From Neokomagataea anthophila (GTDB lineage Bacteria > Pseudomonadota > Alphaproteobacteria > Acetobacterales > Acetobacteraceae): a DNA stretch of 64,000 bases. The notes beneath the pieces are model-generated. The model was not told the origin of the DNA and ran no database searches. It saw nothing but the letters and a program-made list of their open reading frames with translations. The DNA lies in contig NZ_JAGRQH010000005.1 of assembly GCF_018122595.1 (NCBI RefSeq), forward strand, positions 1 to 64,000, in the 5' to 3' direction. A program made the position numbers and the translations under genes. Below, in pieces: positions 31,399 to 39,850 of this stretch. How positions within the stretch are numbered: the first letter of the stretch is position 1; every line of letters starts with the position of its first letter.

Positions 31399-31805
31399 TC
31401 ATCCTTTATCTTGCGATAGCTGCGGCATGGCTCTTCTTTTGGCTGAAGGGGCAGCTTTGGGCTGCAGCTTTTATTTGTTTATTATTATTAGCGTTCATTT
31501 TCACAATGCATTCATCATATGTGTTTGATAGCAATGCTCCCCATCGCGCTTACCTTGCTTTGCAAGGAATGTGTCCCTCGGGAGCGATAATGCCATGTGA
31601 TTACGTGAAAACTGTTAAAGGAAGCCTGATGCAAACGCTTTCTTTCGACGGTAAAGACCCCGCACCTGACAATTCGTTGCCTGTTTTCACGCTAATAGCA
31701 GTCGCAGGTACCTTATTGGCCTTCACTCCATACATCATTCATCGCCGCCGTGCTGCGCGCATGGACCGCGCCCTCAACGGCCTCCGTTTAACAGACGTGG
31801 ATTAA
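31395..31805 (+). CDS. Inner-membrane protein at the sieA position
   Basis: 136 aa from ATG 31395 (ATGA overlap with the preceding gene); the frame is open from a GTG at 31374. Two N-terminal hydrophobic segments (ILYLAIAAAWLFFW and LWAAAFICLLLLAFIF) and one near the C-terminus (VFTLIAVAGTLLAFTPYII) flank a soluble loop with two cysteines. In P22 the superinfection-exclusion gene sieA occupies this spot between gene 16 and mnt with this orientation. No sequence likeness to SieA is claimed. The 3' end overlaps the convergent ejection gene by 32 bp. Confidence 0.6.
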   Translation: MIILYLAIAAAWLFFWLKGQLWAAAFICLLLLAFIFTMHSSYVFDSNAPHRAYLALQGMCPSGAIMPCDYVKTVKGSLMQTLSFDGKDPAPDNSLPVFTLIAVAGTLLAFTPYIIHRRRAARMDRALNGLRLTDVD

Positions 31806-33606
31806 CTAGGGCGTTATCAAGATAATCCAGCGTGGCTTTTTCAGTGTTAGCCATGCGCCCCATCATGCGACGTTCGACCAAGCCAGCCGCACCGTTTGCC
31901 AGCAAGCCGCCAAGCGCTCCGCCCTCCAGATATCCGGCCCCCATTGCTGCTACTTTCGGTGCAACACCTTGTGCCATTTTTGCAACCTTCCCGCTGGTCA
32001 TCAGATTAACATTGGTATCCGAACCGCGCGCTTTACCAAGATCAATACGGGAGTGAAGCCGCATGTCGTCCCGCAAATCAGTCAGCGCCTTGAACTGTTC
32101 GTCCGTCACACTGTCAGCAAGTCGGGCACCTGATTTCCTCTGTTCCTGTTTGATCGCGTTTAGAAAACTATCAAGCTTGCCAAGCTGGACATTGCCCTGA
32201 GCATCCGTAAGTTTGCGACCTTGAAGATAGCGCATGGCGTCGATAGGCCGTGACATTTCCTCGTAGTGCTGAAGGTAAGTCTTGAAGCCTGGAGCGCCTG
32301 CGTCGATCTGATCCGTGAGGGTAGGCTTCAGGGCAAGAAGCTGTGAGGCTGCTGCCTGCCCATCGTTTGCCGTGCCTTGTGCTCGTGGCGATACCATATC
32401 GCCCAAATACTTCCGCACATTCCAGAGTTTGTCTGGCATGGCGGTCCCGTCTTCCTCGGCAACGTTATTGAGTTGTCGAAGAACATTTATCAGCGGCTGC
32501 TGGACCGTTTCGCGTCCCCGATTGTCATCAATCAGACGCGCAAGATGCTGGCGGATTGGCAGCACATCGACAGGCACCTGTTCAGCAAAAGCTGCATCCC
32601 GGTGCTGCGCTTCCAATGTTGTCCGCGCGGCTTCTGCAGCTTCAAGCTGGTCATCCGTGCCGATAATCTTCTGGGCATAGGCATTTCTGGCTACTGAATT
32701 TTGAACGTCAATGTCAGTAAATTTGTTCGGGTTGGCAGCGCGCCTGACACGCTCAAGCAGTGCCAATCCAGCATTACCAGTGGCTTGCGAAGCCGTCAGA
32801 CGAACGCCCGGAATTTTCGAGTCAATCAGCGTAACCGGGCCGCCTTGCTGATAATCATTCCATACTCGGGCCGCCAGCTTATCCGCCTGTTTGGGCCCGG
32901 TAAGTAAGCCCAGCTTGATCGCTTCAGGAGGTGGTTTTGATTGCGGCAAAGTTGGTTCAGGCGGTTGTTCCGGTGACTGGCTCGTGACAGTCTCTGGTGC
33001 TGCGTCCGAGAGACTTGCACCGTCTGCGGTGCCGTTTGATCCGCCTGCCATAGCAGGTGTTTCTTTTCTGAGTGCCTTAACCGCGCGCGATGCTACCGCC
33101 CCGGCAGGCGCAGAGGCAGCCCCGAGAACGCCGCCAAGCAGGGGGTTCTGATCCACAAGGGATGCGGTGGTTGCGCCCTGAAGGCCTTGAGTAAGAGCAT
33201 TAGCTGCGAGCCCGCCTCCAAGAGACGGCATGATGCGACCGACTGTGTAAGCAACGCCCGCATCTCCAAGAAGCTGTCCCCCAAGCTTCGCTACTCCGTT
33301 TCCCCAGTCTCCCGCACGCGATGCTACGATTTTGTCCACGGATTTTTTGTAGGCAACAGGGTCATAATCTGTCCCGCGCAAATGATGAAGGGTGATCCCG
33401 TCCACGATATTTGCGCCAGCTTTCACTAGTTCAGCGCCCGCGCTCTCATCTGCATCTCTTGCAAATTGCGCAAGATTGCCGAGCCACGTTCCCTGATGTG
33501 CGTGGGCCTGAGCAGGAAGTGTCGTCTCTGCCTCATGTCCAAAAACAGAATTGAAGGGATCACCCGCCTTCGGGGTGGCCTGCTCCTGAGCGCCTACACC
33601 GAACAC
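31774..33606 (-). pseudogene. gp16-like ejection protein, C-terminal part (frameshifted)
   Basis: 610-aa frame from a GTG at 33606. It contains a Gly/Ala-rich, partly hydrophobic stretch (LGGGLAANALTQGLQG, LLGGVLGAASAPAGAVAS) and long helical regions, as expected of P22 gp16-type proteins that leave the virion and help DNA cross the envelope. It was formerly joined to the transglycosylase part at 33594-34070. Deleting one 26-bp repeat makes the span 2271 bp, encoding 756 aa. An AGGAG lies 2 bp before the GTG, so re-initiation is conceivable but weakly supported. Confidence 0.75.
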
Positions 33607-33632
33607 TGCTCCTGAGCGCCTACACCGAACAC
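33581..33632. repeat. 26-bp tandem duplication splitting the ejection gene
   Basis: Two perfect 26-bp copies at 33581-33606 and 33607-33632 (unit starts TGCTCCTGAGCGCCTACACC), followed by the first 6 bases of a third. Both peptides at the join repeat FGVGAQEQ, as expected if one copy is extra. Confidence 0.92.
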
Positions 33633-34070
33633 TGCTCCGAACGCGTCGCCGTCCGTCTTGGGTGCTGGCGAGGCTTCTTGCCCACCAAAGGAATTATCTT
33701 GCGGGGAGGGATGTGCGTAGTGGTCAGCAACTTTTTGCGGGTAAGCCATGGTCTCGGGGTTCCCCCAATGTGTTCGGTCAGTGCCTGCATTGTACGCGCG
33801 CAAGGCATCTGGAACGTTTCCGTATCGGTCTAGATTTTCGCGAAGAAGACGAGCCGCTCCATAGATGCTTTGCACCGGGTCAGTCGGGTCGATACTCAGC
33901 CGCCGCGCTGTATCCGGCATGAACTGCATATGCCCAACAGCACCCGCAGGAGATTGAGCCTTCGGATCATCCTGCGGGTCTTCGACCTGATGCACGGCAC
34001 GCAGAATGGCGGGATTAACATTCCAGTAGCGTCCCGCATTCTCGTAATGCCGCTCTACATCAGCGCCCAC
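33594..34070 (-). pseudogene. Ejection protein N-terminal lytic transglycosylase part (frameshifted)
   Basis: 158-aa frame starting with GTG. It is an SLT-type lysozyme-like domain: AILRAVHQVEDPQDDP with Glu30 as likely catalytic acid, then SPAGAVGHMQFMPDTARRL and LDRYGNVPDALRAYNAG. Such virion domains open peptidoglycan during DNA entry. The frame ends a few codons after FGVGAQEQ because of the duplication; the residues expected next (ATPKAGDPFNS) are in the downstream frame. The domain itself is complete and could still fold. Confidence 0.8.
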
Positions 34071-35598
34071 TCGGCACCAACCCGGCTGCGGCCATACTGT
34101 TATAGGTCTTCTTGAAATCCTCCAACTGGCCGCTGGCGCGCATCTCCTTGAAAGCTGTTTCCCGCTCGGCGGGTGTCATTCTCAGGAGCTGAAAGGCGCG
34201 TGGGTTGAAATTCTGATTAAAATTCTGCTCCCAAGTCTGATACTGCGCGGGTTGAAGCCCTGAAGCTTTCCAAGCGTTCGCCTTCGCATTGATGGCGTCT
34301 TCGTTGCCAGTTAATTGATGAAGCATAAGGCTAATCGTGCCGGACTGCATCTTGCTGTTAGGCATGGCATGTTCCGCCGCCGCAAGCCGCGCATCAGAAT
34401 GCCCCAAAACAGACGCCTGCGCATTGGCAACATTCTGCGCCCATTTATCAAAGCTTTGGGCCGACTGCACCTCGTCAGCCCCAAATGGAACACCCCAACT
34501 GTTGGCAAATGCCTCTATGCTTCGGATCTTCGCTCTACCAGGCCCCGGCGTAAAGCCGTTTAGATCCGTCTGCATGTTCCCGAGCATAGCCATGCGTTCG
34601 TTGCGGCCTGACGCAGCCTGCATGAGTGCGTTAGCGCCTTCTGCTCCAGCCTTTGCTGTCGCTATCTGAGCGTCAACCTGCCCTGGAGCTGGGCCTGCCG
34701 AAAAACCACCCGGCTGCGCGCCATTCGCTGATCTGGGCTGTGCAGGATACGACCCGTCACCCATTACGCTGAGCGGAACGGTGGGCTTGCTTGTCGCGTC
34801 CAGATATTGTCCCTGTCCGTTTGCCCGTACCACGTCAGCACGCGTTGCAATCTTCGGATTACCCGCAAGGTCATTGTAGGGCAGCGGTGTAGTCGCCTCG
34901 CTCGGAGATAGCGTTTTCCCTATCGGCGCCCCTGTACTGACGCCGCCTTGTCCGCTGGCAGGAGAGCCAACATTCTGCCACTGAAGATGGCCGCCAACAT
35001 CTACAAGCTGCATGGAGCCATAGGCATCGTTGTAGGCGTGTTCTGGCCCTATAGATGCATCAGTTAGGCTGCGGACTTGCTGCTTTAATTCGTCTCCGCC
35101 TTCTGGAAGAGAGGCGTAGCTTTGCTGTGCCTGATCCAGAGACATCAGGCCATGCGCGACGGCGGTTCCATATGCGGGCGCGAGGTCGTCTTTGGTTAAC
35201 CCCTCTTTTCTAAGGTATGGCGCTGCAATACCTGCGATCATGCCAGCACGGCGTTGATTGAGGGCAAGCTGGGCGCTGTCATTGCCGATCTGCTGTGCTT
35301 TTTGGCTTCCGAGGGTCGTGACAGCTTCAGGAAGGCCGTATTGCCCTGCTTCGGTTGACCCCATTTCTGCTTGCACAGCCGGGATATTATACTTTCCTGT
35401 TAGAGGATTGTAGTTGTCAGCATAAGCTTTGCCTCTGGCTTTTCGTGCATCATACTCACTCTGCTGGATTTGATTGCCGAGCAGGGCGTTACGAATGCCT
35501 ATAGCGCGTGAAATTTGTTCTGATGGATCAGTGGGGCGAACGGTGCCTTGTCCAATACCAAGCAAAGCATTCGCATTCATGTCAAAGGGGCCACTCAC
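34060..35598 (-). CDS. gp20-like DNA ejection protein
   Basis: 512 aa, soluble, Gln/Ala/Gly-rich. It lies between a gp7-like gene and the transglycosylase/gp16-like gene, the P22 position of gene 20 (471 aa). N-terminal FDMNANALLGIGQGT, a helical central part (LALNQRRAGMIAGIAAPYLR), and a C-terminal region ending MRASGQLEDFKKTYNSM. Ejection proteins form a conduit for DNA through the envelope. The assignment depends on order and composition more than on strong motifs. Confidence 0.65.
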   Translation of the reverse strand: MSGPFDMNANALLGIGQGTVRPTDPSEQISRAIGIRNALLGNQIQQSEYDARKARGKAYADNYNPLTGKYNIPAVQAEMGSTEAGQYGLPEAVTTLGSQKAQQIGNDSAQLALNQRRAGMIAGIAAPYLRKEGLTKDDLAPAYGTAVAHGLMSLDQAQQSYASLPEGGDELKQQVRSLTDASIGPEHAYNDAYGSMQLVDVGGHLQWQNVGSPASGQGGVSTGAPIGKTLSPSEATTPLPYNDLAGNPKIATRADVVRANGQGQYLDATSKPTVPLSVMGDGSYPAQPRSANGAQPGGFSAGPAPGQVDAQIATAKAGAEGANALMQAASGRNERMAMLGNMQTDLNGFTPGPGRAKIRSIEAFANSWGVPFGADEVQSAQSFDKWAQNVANAQASVLGHSDARLAAAEHAMPNSKMQSGTISLMLHQLTGNEDAINAKANAWKASGLQPAQYQTWEQNFNQNFNPRAFQLLRMTPAERETAFKEMRASGQLEDFKKTYNSMAAAGLVPSGR

Positions 35599-35599
35599 C

Positions 35600-36232
35600 T
35601 TAGCTCCCTCCGTTTAACAATGTTTTGTAGTTCAGGTAGTTGGTCGCAAGGCCGCCAGCTTGGTTCCCAAGATTGGTAAGACCATTGGTTAAGGCATTTG
35701 CGGATGCTTGCGTGCCAGCCATTTGAGCGCCAACACCGGCCATTCTTGCTTGGCCTGCAAGTGACGCGCTGTTGATATCATTTTGTCCCTGAGTTGCTAG
35801 TGCATTATAACCATAATTTGCTAGCGCATTCGTGTCACTGAACTGGTTTTGATACGTGCTATCGGCAAGGCCGGAAGCATAGGTGGATGCACCTTTCAAG
35901 GCTGCACCACTATTCGCTAATCCGCGCGCTGCGGCACTATTTGTTGCTGCTTGTTCGCCTTGGTTCAGGTTCCATTTATAACCGGGCGTATTCTCAAGGA
36001 AATTCTGCGTCAGGCCACCATTGAGAGCATTGATCGCATTATTGCCCGCAGTTGCATAATTGCCGAGCAGCGCATTCGCTTGCTGCCCAGATTGGGATAT
36101 ATTGGACGCTACTTCTTGGCCTGTCTGGTTGGCCTTATGCATAGCGCTTTGGGTTAGAGCCATTTGTGCAGCCGTTGTGGCGGCTGTCGTCGCTGCTTGA
36201 ACGCCTTGGCCAATACCAAACATATCACTCAT
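35600..36232 (-). CDS. gp7-like DNA transfer protein
   Basis: 210 aa, Ala/Asn/Gln-rich. It carries the recurring pattern TPGYKWNLNQGEQAATNSAA ... RGLANSGAALKG ... YASGLADSTYQNQF found in P22 gp7-type injection proteins of many podophages. It overlaps the upstream gene by 4 bp and is separated from the gp20-like gene by 1 bp. Confidence 0.75.
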   Translation of the reverse strand: MSDMFGIGQGVQAATTAATTAAQMALTQSAMHKANQTGQEVASNISQSGQQANALLGNYATAGNNAINALNGGLTQNFLENTPGYKWNLNQGEQAATNSAAARGLANSGAALKGASTYASGLADSTYQNQFSDTNALANYGYNALATQGQNDINSASLAGQARMAGVGAQMAGTQASANALTNGLTNLGNQAGGLATNYLNYKTLLNGGS

Positions 36233-36660
36233 TTTGGCCGCTCCATTCCATATGTTGTGTGGCGACGGTTAATGCCGTCTGGACATGGGGCATCCACTTC
36301 CCCCCATCGAGTAAAACCAAGGGCATGCATGACAAATCGGGCCTGCCGCTTATTCTCAGGGACCGTTCCCACTAAGAGATCAGATGGCTGAACTTCCCAC
36401 CACCAATCTCGGATTTGACGCATCAGAGAGAGGGCTTTTTTGCCGCGCATTGCAGGGATAACAGCTTGGTGACATTCATGAATACGTGGCTGCACTTCGC
36501 GGAAGCCTACGACAATTCCGGGCAATGCTATGACGAGGCGATCTTGCACATCAACGATGCGCGCATGTTCCCCGTAGACTTCAGCATGCGTAATAACGCG
36601 GTTAATCGCGTCGATATTGTTCCATGATGCCTGCGGTAGGGGAGGAGCACACATTATCAT
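36229..36660 (-). CDS. gp14-like protein with GNAT-like fold
   Basis: 143 aa. HECHQAVIPAMRGKKALSLM followed by VGTVPENKRQARFVMHALGF resembles the acetyl-CoA-site/fold pattern of GNAT-like phage proteins such as the DUF2824 family of P22 gene 14, a head-assembly function just before gene 7. It shares 4-bp overlaps with both neighbours. Acetyltransferase activity is not implied. Confidence 0.55.
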   Translation of the reverse strand: MIMCAPPLPQASWNNIDAINRVITHAEVYGEHARIVDVQDRLVIALPGIVVGFREVQPRIHECHQAVIPAMRGKKALSLMRQIRDWWWEVQPSDLLVGTVPENKRQARFVMHALGFTRWGEVDAPCPDGINRRHTTYGMERPK

Positions 36661-36977
36661 GACATTGCGTATCCATTGAGGATGAGTGCAAGGCTATTGC
36701 CGGATGCAAGGATGGCATCACCAGCATTGAGAACAAGGCCTCTGATTTCAGGCAGGAGATCGGTGCCATTTGCTTGAACGACACGCTGTGGAACAAGGTC
36801 TATTGCTTGTCCGCCAGAACGCTGGACCTGAAGCGTGAACGTTACGGCTGCACTGGTTTGGTTCGCGAGCACACCGCCAGAGACAATGCTTGTACCAACG
36901 CCTGCTGTGAAGACAGGCTGTGCAGTAGACGTTAAAATAACACCAGGTTGTAATGCTTTGGAGATAACGGCCATCAA
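36657..36977 (-). CDS. Small structural protein of the head/tail module
   Basis: 106 aa, beta-rich and Ser/Thr/Val-rich (VLANQTSAAVTFTLQVQRSGG, then LLPEIRGLVLNAGDAILASG). The pattern is typical of small virion decoration or adaptor proteins. It overlaps both neighbouring genes by 4 bp. No specific family was recognised. Confidence 0.6.
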   Translation of the reverse strand: MMAVISKALQPGVILTSTAQPVFTAGVGTSIVSGGVLANQTSAAVTFTLQVQRSGGQAIDLVPQRVVQANGTDLLPEIRGLVLNAGDAILASGNSLALILNGYAMS

Positions 36978-37372
36978 CGGGTCATGATTGCAAAAATCAT
37001 GCTCTCATCAGAAGATTGAGCCGCCTGCGCGTTTCCGCTCGCCGTAGCGCCGAGAATAGCGCAATCTTGGGCGATTTCCAAAGCTTTTAGTGCCTCTGCT
37101 CGTATAGATTGCGCCTCTATGAGCGTCTGCGCTGCCAAGTCGAGCGCGGCGTGTGCCTCACGCAAAGCAGAGGCCGCATCCATCTGTGCTTGCGTTGCGC
37201 AAAGAAGTGCTTGATCCGCTTCCTTGGCAATCCACGCAGTATCAATGCCGGGAGCAAATCCGGTGCGCTCCCACAGCCTACGGATGAACGCCTGCCCACC
37301 TGCTGTCAGTGTTCCATCCGTATTGCAGAGTTGTATGGGCAACGGAGAGTTGAGGTCACGCGGCCCGCTCAT
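36974..37372 (-). CDS. Hypothetical late protein, helical
   Basis: 132 aa from ATG 37372, which overlaps the gp10-like stop (ATGA); the longer frame is unsupported. N-terminal LNSPLPIQLCNTDGTLTAGGQAFIRRLWERTG, quoted in parts here as TAGGQAFIRRLWERTG, is followed by a long Ala/Gln-rich helix. The N-terminal motif is seen in small phage proteins near head-tail genes. Function unknown. Confidence 0.6.
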   Translation of the reverse strand: MSGPRDLNSPLPIQLCNTDGTLTAGGQAFIRRLWERTGFAPGIDTAWIAKEADQALLCATQAQMDAASALREAHAALDLAAQTLIEAQSIRAEALKALEIAQDCAILGATASGNAQAAQSSDESMIFAIMTR

Positions 37373-38823
37373 GATCCTACGGGCTCCACAGAGAGAAAGG
37401 CACCTATCAGCGCAGTGCCGCCACTGGCAGTCCATGTGACCCGATAAACACGATCACGCGCCAGCCCTAGCCGCCACAGGGACGGCCACACATTACCCGT
37501 TGTACCCAGTGCCAACGCTTGAGGGGAGCAAAATGAAGCCCCACGATCATCGCTCCAATCCACACTAACCGTTTGGCCATTGCCATTTTGCATATCGAGC
37601 ATGAATTGACGGTGTATCGCCCGCGCCCCATTGGTCAGAAGGTGCGGGAATGAGCGTTGGCGCTTTATCGGCTGGCCATTGTCTGTCGGGATATTGAGAT
37701 CGACTTGGTAAATTATGCCATTTTCGTAATCGCCTGCAAAAACTTTGCCATAGGCCGCTGCCCAGCAATACGGGCGATACTGGCTCTCATTGCCGTCAGC
37801 ATCGAGGCTGCATCGCTCATGCCAGAGATTAGAGGAGAGATCGTACACCCATGTGGATGATTGCCCAGGTATCGTGAGCACGAAAAAGACATGCCCTTCT
37901 TGCTGGTAAACACTGGCAACGGCGTGAGACAAATCCCCCATATCTTGCAACGCTCCTTCCACCGGGAAGGTCGAGACGGGGGCAGCCTGCTGGAGTTGGC
38001 CGAGATAGACACGCGCTGTCCCGCTGCGGTCCTGTCCTAACCACATGACCCCGCCATTGGGCGTCGTGCCTGTCGTGGGAATACGCGCCACAGCGTACGG
38101 ACTGACCGCGCCACTCTCAATGGTGATGCTTGCCGTGCGCTGAAACGGGAAATCAGCTGCACCGCTATCGTACCAGAGTTCTGTTTGCCAGCGTCCAAAC
38201 AGCCAGATGGTTTGCCCGACGACGCAGAGGCTCATGATAGTGCTTAGACTGGTACTATCAGAGGCAACGTAGAGACTATCAAAAGGTGTTGTTTTTTCGT
38301 CAGCAAATTGTGCGGGTGATGTAAACCAGTTGGCCGTTCCAGCATTAATAAACAAAAAGAACGTATCAAGAATATCAATGACTGGTGAGCCATACCATGC
38401 TGGGTCTGACAACTGGGTAATACGGCCATACGCGCCCTCGAGCTTTTGAGGCATGGCGCAATACCAGCCATTTGTCCCATCCACGATGAACAGGCATGTG
38501 CCATTATCAGACATGCGGACAGGTGTTGCGCCTGCTGAAATACTCCCAATTGCTGTGACTTGATCCGTCGCGGAGAGAGTGACAACAAGTGAGCCCGCAA
38601 CAGCAATAAGCTGACCTTGTGTCGTCTGATATAGACAGCGGATCGTTCCGGAAAGTTGAGCAAAGCTCCCCAAACCGGGTGCAGGATAATACGCAAATTG
38701 TATCGGCTCTCCATCGCCTTGTGGGATGGGCTCACCGTAAAGGTTTAGGCACCGCTGCGCCGCAACAGAGGTGGCACGGGCATCGTAAGAGCCACCGGTC
38801 AGAGCAATACGTTGAAGCGCCAT
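37369..38823 (-). CDS. gp10-like packaged-DNA stabilization protein (tail hub plug)
   Basis: 484 aa, close to P22 gp10 (472 aa). The N-terminus has CLNLYGEPIPQGDGEP and APGLGSFAQL, matching the NLY-x-E-P pattern of this family. A propeller-like body follows (DNGTCLFIVDGTNGWYC, GVMWLGQDRSGTARVY). It seals the portal after packaging and serves as a binding platform for the tail spike or fibre. It is located directly downstream of the gp4-like gene, as in P22. Confidence 0.82.
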   Translation of the reverse strand: MALQRIALTGGSYDARATSVAAQRCLNLYGEPIPQGDGEPIQFAYYPAPGLGSFAQLSGTIRCLYQTTQGQLIAVAGSLVVTLSATDQVTAIGSISAGATPVRMSDNGTCLFIVDGTNGWYCAMPQKLEGAYGRITQLSDPAWYGSPVIDILDTFFLFINAGTANWFTSPAQFADEKTTPFDSLYVASDSTSLSTIMSLCVVGQTIWLFGRWQTELWYDSGAADFPFQRTASITIESGAVSPYAVARIPTTGTTPNGGVMWLGQDRSGTARVYLGQLQQAAPVSTFPVEGALQDMGDLSHAVASVYQQEGHVFFVLTIPGQSSTWVYDLSSNLWHERCSLDADGNESQYRPYCWAAAYGKVFAGDYENGIIYQVDLNIPTDNGQPIKRQRSFPHLLTNGARAIHRQFMLDMQNGNGQTVSVDWSDDRGASFCSPQALALGTTGNVWPSLWRLGLARDRVYRVTWTASGGTALIGAFLSVEPVGS

Positions 38824-38832
38824 GAAGCCCCC

Positions 38833-39681
38833 TTAAACAGATGATTTGGTGAGGCCGGGCCAATAGAAGCCACAAGGCGCAGAATTTAAAGCTGAGGGCA
38901 TTTGCAAGATGGGTATCTGCGTATCAGCACTACGCAAGGTAGAGAGGGCGGACTTCATCGCCGCCAAAACGGTCTGGTCGGGCTGTTGCCCATAGGATGG
39001 CGCAAGACGCGCTGCCAAGGACCACATCAGGGCATCCCAGTATTCAGGGGGCAGATTAAGCGTATCTGTTGCCTGTAACGTAGCGGGCAGTTGCTCAGCA
39101 AAAAGTAGATGAAACTCCCATATCCCACCAGCCGGAATAGGCCATGGCCGGAACTCACCAAGTGGAAAGGCTGGGTTATAATGGCAATATGAAGGCCATG
39201 TCCGAAGGGCTTTCAGGCTCAGTGATGCATAGTCCTCATAGGCTTCTATGCGCGTCAGTGTGTAATCGATAGGTTGAGCACCACTGTCGAGGCCATTATT
39301 GCCCGTGTCAAAGTCAGACGGGACAAAGTCTGCCTGTAAGAAATCCCCCAATGTTGAGGGTGGGGCGCCGTTTAAAAGCCGCGCATACACAGCACTGATC
39401 TGAGTGGGGCGAACGGGGACATCGAGATCCCCGCCAGGGCCAATCATGTAAACACTCTTTCCCGTGCTCAAAAATGCCCTGTCTATCAGGTTAGGAACAA
39501 GCCACCGTTTCCGCTGCCACTGGGCCAGCATCATGTTCAAATGCATGACACCTGAGGCTATATCCGGCGCATTTGCAGTCGTGCCCATGGCGCCTACTCC
39601 GATCTGTAGGAGCGCCATATTGATGAGATCAGAGACAAGGTAGCCTTGCGCCCCGGGTGTTCCGTTAAGACTTCCGGACAT
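38833..39681 (-). CDS. gp4-like packaged-DNA stabilization/tail accessory protein
   Basis: 282 aa. It starts with YLVSDLINMALLQIGV and continues with HLNMMLAQWQRKRW, a conserved pattern of the gp4-like head-closure family, and ends with a helical region (DALMWSLAARLAPSYG). It is longer than P22 gp4 (166 aa) but of the size seen in many podophage homologues. The 3' end is followed by the gp10-like gene, and the start overlaps a small basic protein gene. Confidence 0.75.
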   Translation of the reverse strand: MSGSLNGTPGAQGYLVSDLINMALLQIGVGAMGTTANAPDIASGVMHLNMMLAQWQRKRWLVPNLIDRAFLSTGKSVYMIGPGGDLDVPVRPTQISAVYARLLNGAPPSTLGDFLQADFVPSDFDTGNNGLDSGAQPIDYTLTRIEAYEDYASLSLKALRTWPSYCHYNPAFPLGEFRPWPIPAGGIWEFHLLFAEQLPATLQATDTLNLPPEYWDALMWSLAARLAPSYGQQPDQTVLAAMKSALSTLRSADTQIPILQMPSALNSAPCGFYWPGLTKSSV

Positions 39682-39850
39682 TCGCTGCGCGTCCTTTGCG
39701 TCTCATGACAGGCTTGGGAGGGGCATCTTTACTCTGCGGCTCAGAATACCCCTGTAAACGTGCGCGTACCCGCGCTTCCTGCTCAGCGTTGTGAACGGTG
39801 ATTGTCTCATGCCCATTCGGCACAACCAGGGTGCGCGGGTACGGGCGCAT
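39665..39850 (-). CDS. Small basic protein after the coat gene
   Basis: 61 aa, starting MRPYPRTLVVPNGHETITVH, with a Lys/Arg-rich end (MRRKGRAANVRKS). It starts at the coat stop (1-bp overlap) and overlaps the gp4-like start by 17 bp. No family was recognised. A small head protein is the likeliest role. Confidence 0.6.
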   Translation of the reverse strand: MRPYPRTLVVPNGHETITVHNAEQEARVRARLQGYSEPQSKDAPPKPVMRRKGRAANVRKS

